A stretch of 64,000 nt of DNA from Actinoplanes palleronii (GTDB taxonomy: Bacteria; Actinomycetota; Actinomycetes; Mycobacteriales; Micromonosporaceae): contig NZ_BOMS01000076.1 in assembly GCF_016862315.1 (NCBI RefSeq), forward strand, positions 1 through 64,000. The letters are read 5' to 3'. Positions within the stretch are counted from its first letter, which is position 1, and every line of letters begins with the position of its first letter. Of this stretch, positions 42,281 through 50,976 are shown piece after piece. A program made the translations under genes and the position numbers. A model generated the notes under the pieces. It did no database searches and was not told the origin of the DNA. It saw only the letters and a program-made list of their open reading frames with translations.

Positions 42281-43210
42281 TCAGTGCTCGAAGACCGAGG
42301 CGGAGAAGGTCGAACCCAGCCCGACCGCGGCCATCAGGTAGTGGTCGCCGGGCCGCAGCCGGCCCAGGTCGCGGGCCGCCACGTAGTTGAGGAAGGAGTC
42401 GGCGCAGAAGCAGTGGCCGGTGACCGGCATGTTGTCCAGGAACAGGCGCTCCACGGGGATGCCGACCTTGCGCGCCACCCGCACCCAGGACACCCGGTTC
42501 ACGTTGTGCGGCAACACCAGGTCGAGGTCGGTGACGGTGATCCCGGCGCGCGCCACCGCGGCGAGGATCACCTCGGCGAGCGCGTCCGGATAGCGCTGCT
42601 GGAACTCCAGGGACATCTCCGCGGTCAGGGACAGCCCGGCGTTGAACTCGCCGTGCGTGGCCGAGGCGTAGGACAGCAGCCGGTCACGCCGGCCGGTGCC
42701 GACCAGGATGGCGGCACACCCCTCGCCCATCAGCGCGGTGCCCGGGATCATCCGGGCCGACGGGGTGAACGCCTTCTCGCCGACGAAGATCAGGGCCAGC
42801 GCGCCGTCGTCGCCGTCCTCGGCGAGCAGCCGCCCGGCCAGCTCGACGGCGAGCAGGCCCGAGGCGCAGGCGTGCTGGGTGACCGCGAAGGCCTGGGCGT
42901 GCCGCAGACCGAGGGCCGCCACCACGTCGTGCAGCGGATCCTCCGGATACGGCGCGATCGCCTGCAGGGTGCGGGCCTGTATCACGTACCGCACCTGGGA
43001 TTCGCGACCCCGCAGCTCGGACAGCTTCGCCGCGGCGTTGAGCATCAGGTCGGTGATCGTTCCGGTCGGTTCCCGCAGCACCTCGGCCAGTCCGTAGTAC
43101 CTGTGGAACATCCGGACCTGGATGTCGGTCAGGCCCAGTTCCCCGGCGAGCGCGTCGATCGGCACCCGTTCCGGCGGCAGGTAGGCGGAGACCGCTTCGA
43201 GGGCGGTCAT
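42281..43210 (-). CDS. KAS III-like enzyme with a Cys-His-His active site
   Basis: 309 residues from the ATG at 43210, which overlaps the carrier protein stop by 4 nt. KAS III landmarks are Cys115 in TQHACASG, His235 in LPHNVNR, and NMPVTGHCFCADSF, where the usual GNxSAAS has His266 instead of Asn. The C-terminal GLGSTFSASVF is intact. A changed third residue is seen in KAS III relatives that act as acyltransferases instead of condensing enzymes, so C-O or C-N acyl transfer is possible. It follows carrier protein 2 and two dehydrogenases. Confidence 0.78.
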   Translation of the reverse strand: MTALEAVSAYLPPERVPIDALAGELGLTDIQVRMFHRYYGLAEVLREPTGTITDLMLNAAAKLSELRGRESQVRYVIQARTLQAIAPYPEDPLHDVVAALGLRHAQAFAVTQHACASGLLAVELAGRLLAEDGDDGALALIFVGEKAFTPSARMIPGTALMGEGCAAILVGTGRRDRLLSYASATHGEFNAGLSLTAEMSLEFQQRYPDALAEVILAAVARAGITVTDLDLVLPHNVNRVSWVRVARKVGIPVERLFLDNMPVTGHCFCADSFLNYVAARDLGRLRPGDHYLMAAVGLGSTFSASVFEH

Positions 43211-43479
43211 GTGCCGGCCTCCACCGGTAGGCCGCACAGGTACTCGGTGAGCGCGTCGATGGTCGGGTGATCCCATACGATCGTCGGTTCCAGGGACACT
43301 CCGAGGTGATCCTCGATCTCGCCGCAGAGCGCGAGCGCGTACACCGAGTCGAGCCCCAGATCGGCTAGCGGCGCGGCGGTGTCGATGGTGGCCGGGTCCC
43401 GATCGGTGAAATCCGCGACGCGGTCCTGCAGCCACGGACGGAGCTGTCCGGCGGCCCGTTGGTTCGGCGAAAAGGTCAA
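43207..43479 (-). CDS. Acyl carrier protein 2
   Basis: 90 residues from a TTG with AGGAG 7 nt upstream; the start overlaps the dehydrogenase 2 stop by 4 nt. PKS/NRPS-type carrier fold with Ser45 in DLGLDSVYAL and helix III around WDHPTIDALTEYL. In FAAL-containing lipopeptide clusters such a carrier receives the fatty acid from FAAL and presents it to the dehydrogenases, and this operon has the same set. Confidence 0.92.
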   Translation of the reverse strand: MTFSPNQRAAGQLRPWLQDRVADFTDRDPATIDTAAPLADLGLDSVYALALCGEIEDHLGVSLEPTIVWDHPTIDALTEYLCGLPVEAGT

Positions 43480-45182
43480 TTCCGGCTCCTTGGCAGGTCG
43501 GGCAGCAGGCTGTTGGACAGGTCGAAGGCCCGGCCGGCGGCATACCGGCCGGCGAGTTCCGCGTGGATCGGGCCGGCCAGCGCGGCGGGCAGTGCCGCGG
43601 AGGTGCCGTCCAACTCGCCGGCCAGCCGCAGCAGGGCCGCCGTCACCCAGACCGGGTCGGCCAGGAAGGTGGCGGGACGGCGCTGCTCGGCCAGCCAGAG
43701 GTTCAGGCAGGTGGCGGCGGCCAGCACCACGGTGTAGCGAGCGGTCAGGTCCAGCGCCGCCGGGTCGCCGCCGATCGCCAGGTCCGCCGGGCGCAAACCG
43801 AGCGCGGCCGAGCGCAGCCGAACCAGCTCACCGGCGAACCGCTGCACCAGCCCGTGCAGCGGGCCCCCACCGGCCGGCATCGCCTCGGCCGCGGCGAGCA
43901 GCTGCGCCGCGAGCGGATCGGCTGCCGAGGCGATCCGGAGCCGGTCGAACGGCAGTGCCGGGAGATCGGCGCCCGGGTCGTACAGGCCGGGCGGCGGTTC
44001 CTGGCCGGTCGTCCACGAGCGCCGGGCCAGCCGGGGCAGTTGCGGGAGGACGGTGGCCAGGCAGGCGACCCGCGCCGCGTGCCCGAATCCGGCCGGTGCC
44101 AGGTCCCGTTGCAACTTCTGGAAGATGCCGTACTCACCGGTGCGCCGGTAGCTCTGCGCGCCGAGCAGCTCACCGAGCCGGGCCATGGCGCGGATGGATC
44201 GACCGGACACGACGTACTTGACCGCCGAGGCGTACGCGTTGGTGTCCTCGGGGAGCAGGTGCACGGCGCGGGCGACGGTGGTGGCCAGGCAGTCGGCGAT
44301 CAGCAGGTCCACGAACGCCTCGGCCAGGGCGACACGGACCACCGGCATCGCGCCCACCGGCCGTCCGCGCAGCCATCGGTCCTCGCCGAACCGCAGCACC
44401 GTACGGAGGCCGGTGTCCAGCACGCCCAGTGTCATCGCCGGCAGCCCGGTCCGGGTCAGCTGGAACGAGCGCAGGGCGACCTCCATGGCCGAGCCGAGCG
44501 GGCCGAGTGCCACGCCCGCGTCGACCGGGCAGTGGTCCAGTTCGATCCCGCCGAGCTGCACCCCGCGCATCCCGCTGCTGTGGAACCGCGGCAGGTACCG
44601 CAACCGCCCCGGGGGGAGCGCGTCCTTCTCCACGAACAGCTGGGTGTGGCTGCGGCCGCCCGGCGCGTCCGAGGTACGGCTGAAGATCACCATCGCGCTG
44701 CTCCGCTGCGCGTTCGTGACCACCTCCTTGCGGCCGGTGAGCAGCAGCTCGCCGGGCCGGCCCGGATCGGCCCGGAAGTCCACCCGGGCGAAGTCGTTGC
44801 CGTGAGCCAGCTCGTGGTAGACGGACGCCACCCGCCGTCCGGAGAGCAGCAGCTCCGCCAGCCGTCGCTGCTGGGCCTCGTCGCCGCCGGCCCAGACGTT
44901 GACCGAGGCGATGAACGAACTCGCGCCGTAACCGAGGCCCAGAGCCGGGTCGTGCCGGAACACCGAGCGCATCGTCCGGATCAGCCGGTCCAGTCCGGCC
45001 ATCCGGCCACCCCGGGCGACCGGGACGAACTCGGCGTTGAGCCCGAAGTCGTCGAGCATCCGCTCACCGTCGGCGAACATCTCCTGCCGCTCGTCGGCCG
45101 CCAGCACGGCCCGGTTCCCGAGGGGGTTCGCCGGGTCCCACGGGTCGCCGAAGCGGCTCTCCAGATCCAGCACGGTGGTCAT
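43476..45182 (-). CDS. Long acyl-CoA/acyl-ACP dehydrogenase 2, catalytic base missing
   Basis: 568 residues from the ATG at 45182. N- and middle-domain features include VYHELAHGNDFA, GRKEVVTNAQRS and SSGMRGVQLGG, then a long helical C-terminal part. Where the next gene has IFDGSTPVN, this protein has no acidic residue (RTGEYGIFQKLQRDLAPAGFGH, read as two segments). Together with the one-base overlap with dehydrogenase 3, this resembles heteromeric ACADs in which only one subunit carries the base. The C-terminal extension (about 180 residues) is like ACAD families of lipopeptide clusters. Confidence 0.78.
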   Translation of the reverse strand: MTTVLDLESRFGDPWDPANPLGNRAVLAADERQEMFADGERMLDDFGLNAEFVPVARGGRMAGLDRLIRTMRSVFRHDPALGLGYGASSFIASVNVWAGGDEAQQRRLAELLLSGRRVASVYHELAHGNDFARVDFRADPGRPGELLLTGRKEVVTNAQRSSAMVIFSRTSDAPGGRSHTQLFVEKDALPPGRLRYLPRFHSSGMRGVQLGGIELDHCPVDAGVALGPLGSAMEVALRSFQLTRTGLPAMTLGVLDTGLRTVLRFGEDRWLRGRPVGAMPVVRVALAEAFVDLLIADCLATTVARAVHLLPEDTNAYASAVKYVVSGRSIRAMARLGELLGAQSYRRTGEYGIFQKLQRDLAPAGFGHAARVACLATVLPQLPRLARRSWTTGQEPPPGLYDPGADLPALPFDRLRIASAADPLAAQLLAAAEAMPAGGGPLHGLVQRFAGELVRLRSAALGLRPADLAIGGDPAALDLTARYTVVLAAATCLNLWLAEQRRPATFLADPVWVTAALLRLAGELDGTSAALPAALAGPIHAELAGRYAAGRAFDLSNSLLPDLPRSRN

Positions 45183-46903
45183 CACGCCTCCTCGGTGACG
45201 CCGGGGTCGAGCACGGAGGGGCGGCGGCCGGCGACCAGTGACGCGTACACCTGGTCGTAGCTCTCCGGATGGTCCGGCGCGGCGCCCAGGCGGTACAGCA
45301 CCCAGGTCAGCACCGCATCGAGCCACAGCCCGCCGGTCCACAGCGGGTCGGCGCCGGCCCGCCGGTGGTTGTGCAGCCACAGATGCACCGCGCTCGCGCC
45401 GGCCACGCACAGCTCGTACCGGTGAGCGAGGTCATAGGCATCCGGTTCCACGTCGTACGGCCGCGGCCGGTACCCGGCGAGGTCGGTGTGCAGCTGATCA
45501 GTCGCGGTCAGAAGCTCCTCGGCTCGGGCCCAGGGGCCGCCCGCCGTACGGACCGCGACCACCGCCGCGGCCAGCCCGCGCAGCGGCAGACATCCCCGCG
45601 CGCCGGCCAGCGAGATCCGGTCCGGGTCCAACTCGGGCACCGGCACCCCCAGGTCGGCCAGCGACCGCAGCCGGGTCACGCCCACCGGTTCCCCGGGCCA
45701 GCCCCGCGCCAGCTGCGGGAACTGGTTGATCAGCGCGTTGCGGTTGACCGGGGTGCTGCCGTCGAAGATCCCGACGATCCGGTGGTCCCGCTCGATCTTC
45801 TGGAAGCGTCCGTAGTCCGGGATGCCGGTCAGGAAGGCGCGGGCGCCGAGCTGCTCGCCGCATCCGCTGATCAATTCATCGACGAGCTCCGGTACGAACG
45901 CCTTCAGCACCGGGGCGAGCACGCCCAACTCCTCGGTCTCCGCCGTCACCGCCCGGGTGACCAGTGCGGTGACCGCTTCGGCCAGGAACAGCATGGTGTG
46001 CAGCCGGCCCACCCCGCGCCGCAGGTACGGCACGTCGGCCAACCGCCGGCCGTAGAGCCGGCGCTCGGTCAGGTACCGCCGCACCAGGGCCAGCGCGTGA
46101 TCGGCCGCGCCGAGCGACAACGCGGCGCACGCGGTACGCGTCAACTGCAGAGCCCGCAGCACCGTCTCCAGTCCGGTGCCATGCGCCCCGATCAGGGCCG
46201 CGGCCGGCACCGGCGCGTCGTCGAAGGTGATCCCGCTGATGTCGGCGCCCCGGATACCGTGGGTCGGCTCCTTGGGCAGGCACCGGTACGAGTCCGCCGG
46301 GAGTGTCCGCTTGTCGGCGAGCAGCACGGTGAACCCGCGCGGCCCGCCGTCGGCGTCGGTACGCGCCAGCAGGCACACCACACCGGCCCGGGTGGCGTTG
46401 TTGATCAGCCACTTCGTCCCGGTCACCCGGTACCCGCCGTCGTGCCGGACCGCCGTGACCTCACCGGCGAGCAGGTCACTGCCGTGGCCCGGTTCGGTGA
46501 GCGCCCAGCAGACCGGGACCCCGGCCAGGATCGTGGCGGCGAGCGTACGGGCCTGCGCCCGGGCGGCCTCGTCCCGCAGTGGCCGGGCCCAGACCGAGGC
46601 CCCGCCGAGGAACGTCTTGCCGTGCCCGATGGCCGTGGTCAGGTCCCGGCGTGCGATCACCCGCAGCACCTGGGCCAGGGTGTCGAAGCCGCGCAGGTCA
46701 CCGCCGTACGCCACCGGCACGTAGTGCGCCGGCAGGCCGAGCTGGTCCAGGTAATCGCAGATCTCGTCCGGGAACGCCTCGATCTCGTCCGCGGCGGTGA
46801 CCCGGGCGTGGTTGAAGACGACGCCCGGGTCGTCCGGGTCGCCGAGCCACTCGTCGAGTTGCCGGGCCACGTCCGCGGCCAGTGGCAGGGTGGGCGCGGC
46901 CAT
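45182..46903 (-). CDS. Long acyl-CoA/acyl-ACP dehydrogenase 3
   Basis: 573 residues. ALTEPGHGSDL, GTKWLINNATRAG and GIRGADISGITFDD define the FAD and substrate domain. FQKIERDHRIVGIFDGSTPVN, read as adjacent segments, gives an Asp-Gly-Ser at the position of the usual Glu-Gly-Thr. The C-terminal extension is like that of dehydrogenase 2 (HLWLHNHRRAG versus NLWLAEQRRPA), so the two are paralogues. ATG and stop overlap neighbours by one base each. With FAAL and carrier protein 2 this matches the lipid-unsaturation sets of ramoplanin, enduracidin and friulimicin-type clusters. Confidence 0.82.
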   Translation of the reverse strand: MAAPTLPLAADVARQLDEWLGDPDDPGVVFNHARVTAADEIEAFPDEICDYLDQLGLPAHYVPVAYGGDLRGFDTLAQVLRVIARRDLTTAIGHGKTFLGGASVWARPLRDEAARAQARTLAATILAGVPVCWALTEPGHGSDLLAGEVTAVRHDGGYRVTGTKWLINNATRAGVVCLLARTDADGGPRGFTVLLADKRTLPADSYRCLPKEPTHGIRGADISGITFDDAPVPAAALIGAHGTGLETVLRALQLTRTACAALSLGAADHALALVRRYLTERRLYGRRLADVPYLRRGVGRLHTMLFLAEAVTALVTRAVTAETEELGVLAPVLKAFVPELVDELISGCGEQLGARAFLTGIPDYGRFQKIERDHRIVGIFDGSTPVNRNALINQFPQLARGWPGEPVGVTRLRSLADLGVPVPELDPDRISLAGARGCLPLRGLAAAVVAVRTAGGPWARAEELLTATDQLHTDLAGYRPRPYDVEPDAYDLAHRYELCVAGASAVHLWLHNHRRAGADPLWTGGLWLDAVLTWVLYRLGAAPDHPESYDQVYASLVAGRRPSVLDPGVTEEA

Positions 46904-48675
46904 CAGGCACGCACCCGGTCGCCGGCCCGGCGTACGGCCCGCACACCGTCGGTGAGCTGCTCGTGCTCGACGCTGAGGGCACCGGTCAGGAACAGCATCC
47001 GGGCCAGTCCACGCTGGATCTTGCCGCTGGTGGTGCGGGGCACCGTACCGGGACGGACCAGCACCACACTCACCGGGCCGGTGCCGAACTCCCGGGACAG
47101 CACCTGGCGGATCGCGGTGACCACGGCGGCGCGGGCCGCCGGATCGAGCGACCTGACCCGGCACTCCTGCACCACGACGAGTTCCTCGTGCGGCACCTCG
47201 GCGGTGAAGGCGGCGCCGACACCACGGGACAGGCTCTCGTCCACGGTGCGTACCGCCACCTCGATGTCGTGCGGGTACAGGTTGCGACCGTTGACGATCA
47301 GCAGTTCCTTGATCCGGCCGGTGACGTAGAGCTGGCCGTCGCGCAGCAGGCCCAGGTCGCCGGTGCGCAGGAAGCCACCCTCCCCGTCGGCCAGTTCGTT
47401 GCCGAACACCTCCCCGGTGGCCGCCGGGTTGGCCCAGTAGCCCCGCGCGACGCTGGTGCCACGCAGCCAGATCTCGCCGATCCGGTCCGGTGGCTGCGGC
47501 AGCCGGGTGGCCGGATCGACGATCCTGATGTCGAAATCCGGGGTGGACTCGCCGCTGCTGACCAGCTCACGGACCGGCTCGGGGTGGCCTGCGGGGACCG
47601 TCGTCACGATGTGCCGCTCCAACTGCTCGGCGTCGACCGTGAGCACCACCGGCGGGCGGCCGATGGTGGCTCCGCTGACACTGAGCGTGATCTCGGCCAG
47701 GCCGTACCCGGGGCAGACGGCCTCCGGTCGCAGCCCGGCAGCGGCGAACCGGCTGCTGAACGCGGCAAGGGTCGCCGCCTGCACCGGTTCCGAGCCGTTC
47801 ACCGCACGCTTCCACCGGGACAGGTCGAGACCGGCGATCTGCTCGTCGGTGATCCGCCGCGTGCACAGGTCGTACGCGAAGTTCGGTGCCGGGGAGATCT
47901 GGATGTCATGCCTGTCGATCAGCCGGAGCCAGGTGGCGGGGCGCTTGAGGAACGTCGTGGCCGACATCCCGACGCTGCAGCCGCCCTGGGTGAGCGGGGC
48001 CAGCAACTGCCCGATCAGGCCGAAGTCGTGATACATCGGCAGCCAGCCGCCGACCCGTACGCCTTCGGTGCCGCCCAGGATCTCGTTGAACGCCCGCAGG
48101 TTCGGCAGCAGGCTCGCGTAGTCCACGACGACGCCCTTGGGGTCGCTGGTGGAGCCGGAGGTGTACTGCAGGAAGGCGATGGTCGACCCGTCGATGGCCG
48201 GCCGCTGCCACGTTGTCGTCCGTACCGGGGGGACGTCGTCGAAGGCCAGGCACGGCACGTCGGACAGCCCGGACTCGGCCGCCCATTCGCGGACCGCGCC
48301 GAGGGCCGTACCGTCGGTGACCACCGCGGCCACCTGCGCGTTGTGGGCGATGCCGGCCAGCCGCTCCCGTTGCCGGCGGTATCCGTCCGGCAGCGGGGCC
48401 GGGACCGGGATCGCACCGGCGTGCTGGACGCCGAGAAAGTTCTCCGCGAAGGCGGTGCCGGGCTCGTTCAGCACGAGCACCCGGTCACCGGGACGGATCG
48501 TGCCGGCGAGCAGCGTGGCGATCTGCCGGGCCCGGGCGGCCAGGTCGCCCCACAGCACCGTACGCACCGCGGCGTCGCCCTGCCCGGGGTCGGCGTCGAA
48601 GATCAGCGCCGGGCGCTGCGGGTGGGCGGCGGCGCGCTCCTGCAGCAGGTCGACGAACGTTTTGTGCTCGGACAT
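46903..48675 (-). CDS. Fatty acyl-AMP ligase (FAAL)
   Basis: 590 residues from the ATG at 48675, with GGGGGAG 7 nt upstream. ANL-family motifs: FLQYTSGSTSDPKGVVV (P-loop), GWLPMYHDFGLIGQLL, NGSEPV, CPGYGLAEITLSVSG, FLRTGDLG and GRIKELLIVNGRN. The insertion that separates FAALs from acyl-CoA ligases fits the PGYGLAE to RELVSSGES stretch. FAALs make acyl-adenylate and hand it to a carrier protein without CoA, here probably carrier protein 2. This selects a free fatty acid for the product. Confidence 0.93.
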   Translation of the reverse strand: MSEHKTFVDLLQERAAAHPQRPALIFDADPGQGDAAVRTVLWGDLAARARQIATLLAGTIRPGDRVLVLNEPGTAFAENFLGVQHAGAIPVPAPLPDGYRRQRERLAGIAHNAQVAAVVTDGTALGAVREWAAESGLSDVPCLAFDDVPPVRTTTWQRPAIDGSTIAFLQYTSGSTSDPKGVVVDYASLLPNLRAFNEILGGTEGVRVGGWLPMYHDFGLIGQLLAPLTQGGCSVGMSATTFLKRPATWLRLIDRHDIQISPAPNFAYDLCTRRITDEQIAGLDLSRWKRAVNGSEPVQAATLAAFSSRFAAAGLRPEAVCPGYGLAEITLSVSGATIGRPPVVLTVDAEQLERHIVTTVPAGHPEPVRELVSSGESTPDFDIRIVDPATRLPQPPDRIGEIWLRGTSVARGYWANPAATGEVFGNELADGEGGFLRTGDLGLLRDGQLYVTGRIKELLIVNGRNLYPHDIEVAVRTVDESLSRGVGAAFTAEVPHEELVVVQECRVRSLDPAARAAVVTAIRQVLSREFGTGPVSVVLVRPGTVPRTTSGKIQRGLARMLFLTGALSVEHEQLTDGVRAVRRAGDRVRA

Positions 48676-48790
48676 CAGACGCTCCCCCGCGAGTCGGTGA
48701 CGTGCCGGACCAGCGTCACGCCGCATCCGGCATATGCATAAGGCTCGATCGAGCGGGCGCTTGGGGTACCCGAACAGGTATGCCAGGAGG

Positions 48791-49945
48791 TCACGATGTC
48801 TCCTGCCAGCCGCCGAGCCAGCCCTGCGACACCCCGGCCAGGCCGATGCCCACCAGAGCCGTCCGGTGTTCGGCGGTCAGCCCGGCGGCGTCCGGCTCCG
48901 CCAGACCGGAGGCGATCCAGCTGGTCATCGCGGCCTGGGCGAGCCCCGCCCCGACGGCCGCCGGCGGCCAGACCCCGTCGGCCTCCCCCCGGCGGACCAG
49001 CACCGCGTCCGCGCCGAGCAGGTAGCCGGCCGCCCACACCTCCAGGGCGAGCCGCCAGTGCAGGCCCGGTGCCAGCCCGGTGACCTCGATCAGAGCGTCG
49101 AACCCGTCCACCACGTGGCTCGCGGTCACCCCGACCAGGCCGCAGTGATCGGCCCAGTACCAGCCGAACCCGTGCTCGACAGGTTCTCCGGTGCCCGGCC
49201 GCAACGGTCGCAGCAGGCACCGGCTGCGATGCAACTGCACGGTGTACGGCAGCTTTTCGCCGGAGCGGCACCGGCGCGCCAGGGCCTCCTCAGCGCTCAC
49301 ACTGAACTGCCAGTACTCCGGGGACAACGCCGGGGCGGGCAGGAACACCGTGGCGTGGAACCGTCCCGGATGCCCGACGATCGTCGGATCGAACCGGTGG
49401 TCGACCAGGTGCGGCACGGTTCCGACGACCGGGATGCCGGCCTCCCGGCAGAACGTCACCACCATCTCGTCGTCGTCCTTGACCTCGTCCGGGATGCCGG
49501 CCAGGTAGTCGGCCAGGTCCCGGGCCAGCTTCACCGGCATGACGAACCCTTGGGTGGGGGTCCATTCGAACAGCGACAACGGCGCGAACGGCCAGCCGGC
49601 GGTCACCGCGCGACGGACCAGGTACGAGTTCTGCGGGCTGTCCCAGTGCGAGTAGAGCGAGATGCCGTGTTCCGGGCGGGCCCCGATCGCCCGGTGCACC
49701 TGGGTGGCGAAGCCCCGGATCAGCCGGATGTCGTCCTGGAGCACCAGGTGGTGGGTGGCGCCCTCGGCGATGGAGCGCCAGGCCACCTTGGCGGTACGCA
49801 ACGGGCTCGGCACCCCGTCCGGGTCCGGATCGGTCACCACCCGGGCGTCCAGCGGGGCACAGTCGAGCACCAGTGGCGGGATGCGCTCCCGCCGGCGCGG
49901 ATGGTGCATGATTGCCACGCTCAGCCGGATCTCCGCGGCCGTCAC
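48791..49945 (-). CDS. Putative GT-A-fold glycosyltransferase-like protein 2
   Basis: 384 residues from a GTG overlapping the dehydrogenase stop (GTGA). It shares with the 27278-28483 protein the blocks LSVAIMHHP, ARVVTDPDPDG, ATHHLVLQDD (Asp71-Asp72), DSPQNSYL, FEWTPTQGFVMP, DEVKDDDEM, CREAGIPV and AAGYLLGADA. Two related GT-like proteins at both ends of one cluster suggest two similar transfer steps or two units in the product. No cluster family with a named activity is recognised, so glycosyl transfer is an inference from the DD motif and fold pattern. Confidence 0.55.
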   Translation of the reverse strand: MTAAEIRLSVAIMHHPRRRERIPPLVLDCAPLDARVVTDPDPDGVPSPLRTAKVAWRSIAEGATHHLVLQDDIRLIRGFATQVHRAIGARPEHGISLYSHWDSPQNSYLVRRAVTAGWPFAPLSLFEWTPTQGFVMPVKLARDLADYLAGIPDEVKDDDEMVVTFCREAGIPVVGTVPHLVDHRFDPTIVGHPGRFHATVFLPAPALSPEYWQFSVSAEEALARRCRSGEKLPYTVQLHRSRCLLRPLRPGTGEPVEHGFGWYWADHCGLVGVTASHVVDGFDALIEVTGLAPGLHWRLALEVWAAGYLLGADAVLVRRGEADGVWPPAAVGAGLAQAAMTSWIASGLAEPDAAGLTAEHRTALVGIGLAGVSQGWLGGWQETS

Positions 49946-50976
49946 CGCGCTTGCGCGGCCGAGAAGCCGGCCGGGACGACCGGCTCCCCACCACGGCCCG
50001 CCGACCGGTAGGCCGCCTCGATCAGCGCCGTTGTGGTGACGACCTCCCGCATCGGCCGGTCCCAGCCGGTGCCCGCGGCGACCAGACCGGCGAAGTCGGC
50101 GAACATGCCGCCGAACCACTCCTGGTGGGTCTGATCCCGGCTCGGCGGGGCCAGGTCGGTCCGCTCCACCCCGTGCGCCGTACGCACCTCGGCCACCCCG
50201 TCGTGCACGTCAGCGGTACCCCCTGGACCGCTGACCAGGTAACGGTTGGAACGGGTGCCGCTGACCCAGCTCAGATCGATCTCACAGGTCCCACCACCGT
50301 TGAAATCCAGGTTCAGGCGGGCGGCCAGGTCCATCCCGCTTGCCGCGTCACCGTCCGCCCACTGCGCGAGGCAGGAGACCGTACGCGGTGCCTCGCCGAA
50401 GAGCTGGGTGGCCATGTACGCGCAGTGCGTCCCGTGGTCGAGCATGATCCCGCCCTGTGCCACCGCGACGTCCCGTCGCCAGTCCGGTTGCCACCCGGGG
50501 ACCCCGCGGGCATGCGAGTCGCGGGCGATCTGGAACCGGGCCCGCAACGGGCCGCCGAGCCGCCCGCCGGTGACCGCGCCGGTGAGCACCCGCATCATCG
50601 GCGAGAACCCGTAGTTGTGCGCGGGATAGAGCAGCCGGCCACGTTCCCGGGCCAGGTTGATCAGGTCGAGGGCCTCGTCGGTACGCACCGCGACCGGCTT
50701 CTCGCAGATCACGTGCAGCCCAGCGGTGAGTGCTTCCCGTTCCAGCTCGACATGGCGGTTCGGCGGGGCGCAGATGTCGACCGCATCCACCGGCTGGGCG
50801 GCGAGCAGCTCGGCCAGCGTCGCGTAGGTGACCACGCCGGGGTCGAGCCGCAGAGCCCGGGCCCGCCGCTCCGGCGACGGGTCGAGCACCGCGACGACCC
50901 GGCCGGCGGCGACCGTACGGTAGGCGTGCAGCCGGCCCTCCCCCGCGGTGCCGAACCCGATGATGGCGATCCTCAT
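49942..50976 (-). CDS. Gfo/Idh/MocA-family dehydrogenase
   Basis: 344 residues. The Rossmann start IAIIGFGTAGEGR, CAPPNRHVE, the EKPVA motif (CEKPVAVRTDEA) with catalytic-type Lys, and MLDHGTHCAYMA with the family's His are all present. The family oxidises sugars and inositols, including myo-inositol 2-dehydrogenases. With an aminotransferase overlapping by 4 nt, and ino1 and IMPase in the cluster, oxidation of inositol to an inosose is the fitting role. Sugar substrates cannot be excluded. Confidence 0.85.
   Translation of the reverse strand: MRIAIIGFGTAGEGRLHAYRTVAAGRVVAVLDPSPERRARALRLDPGVVTYATLAELLAAQPVDAVDICAPPNRHVELEREALTAGLHVICEKPVAVRTDEALDLINLARERGRLLYPAHNYGFSPMMRVLTGAVTGGRLGGPLRARFQIARDSHARGVPGWQPDWRRDVAVAQGGIMLDHGTHCAYMATQLFGEAPRTVSCLAQWADGDAASGMDLAARLNLDFNGGGTCEIDLSWVSGTRSNRYLVSGPGGTADVHDGVAEVRTAHGVERTDLAPPSRDQTHQEWFGGMFADFAGLVAAGTGWDRPMREVVTTTALIEAAYRSAGRGGEPVVPAGFSAAQAR

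Noticed and set aside
39969-43270. Long + strand open frames across the minus-strand biosynthetic operon
   Set aside because: Composition is His/Arg/Gln/Gly-rich and they mirror well-supported enzymes on the other strand.
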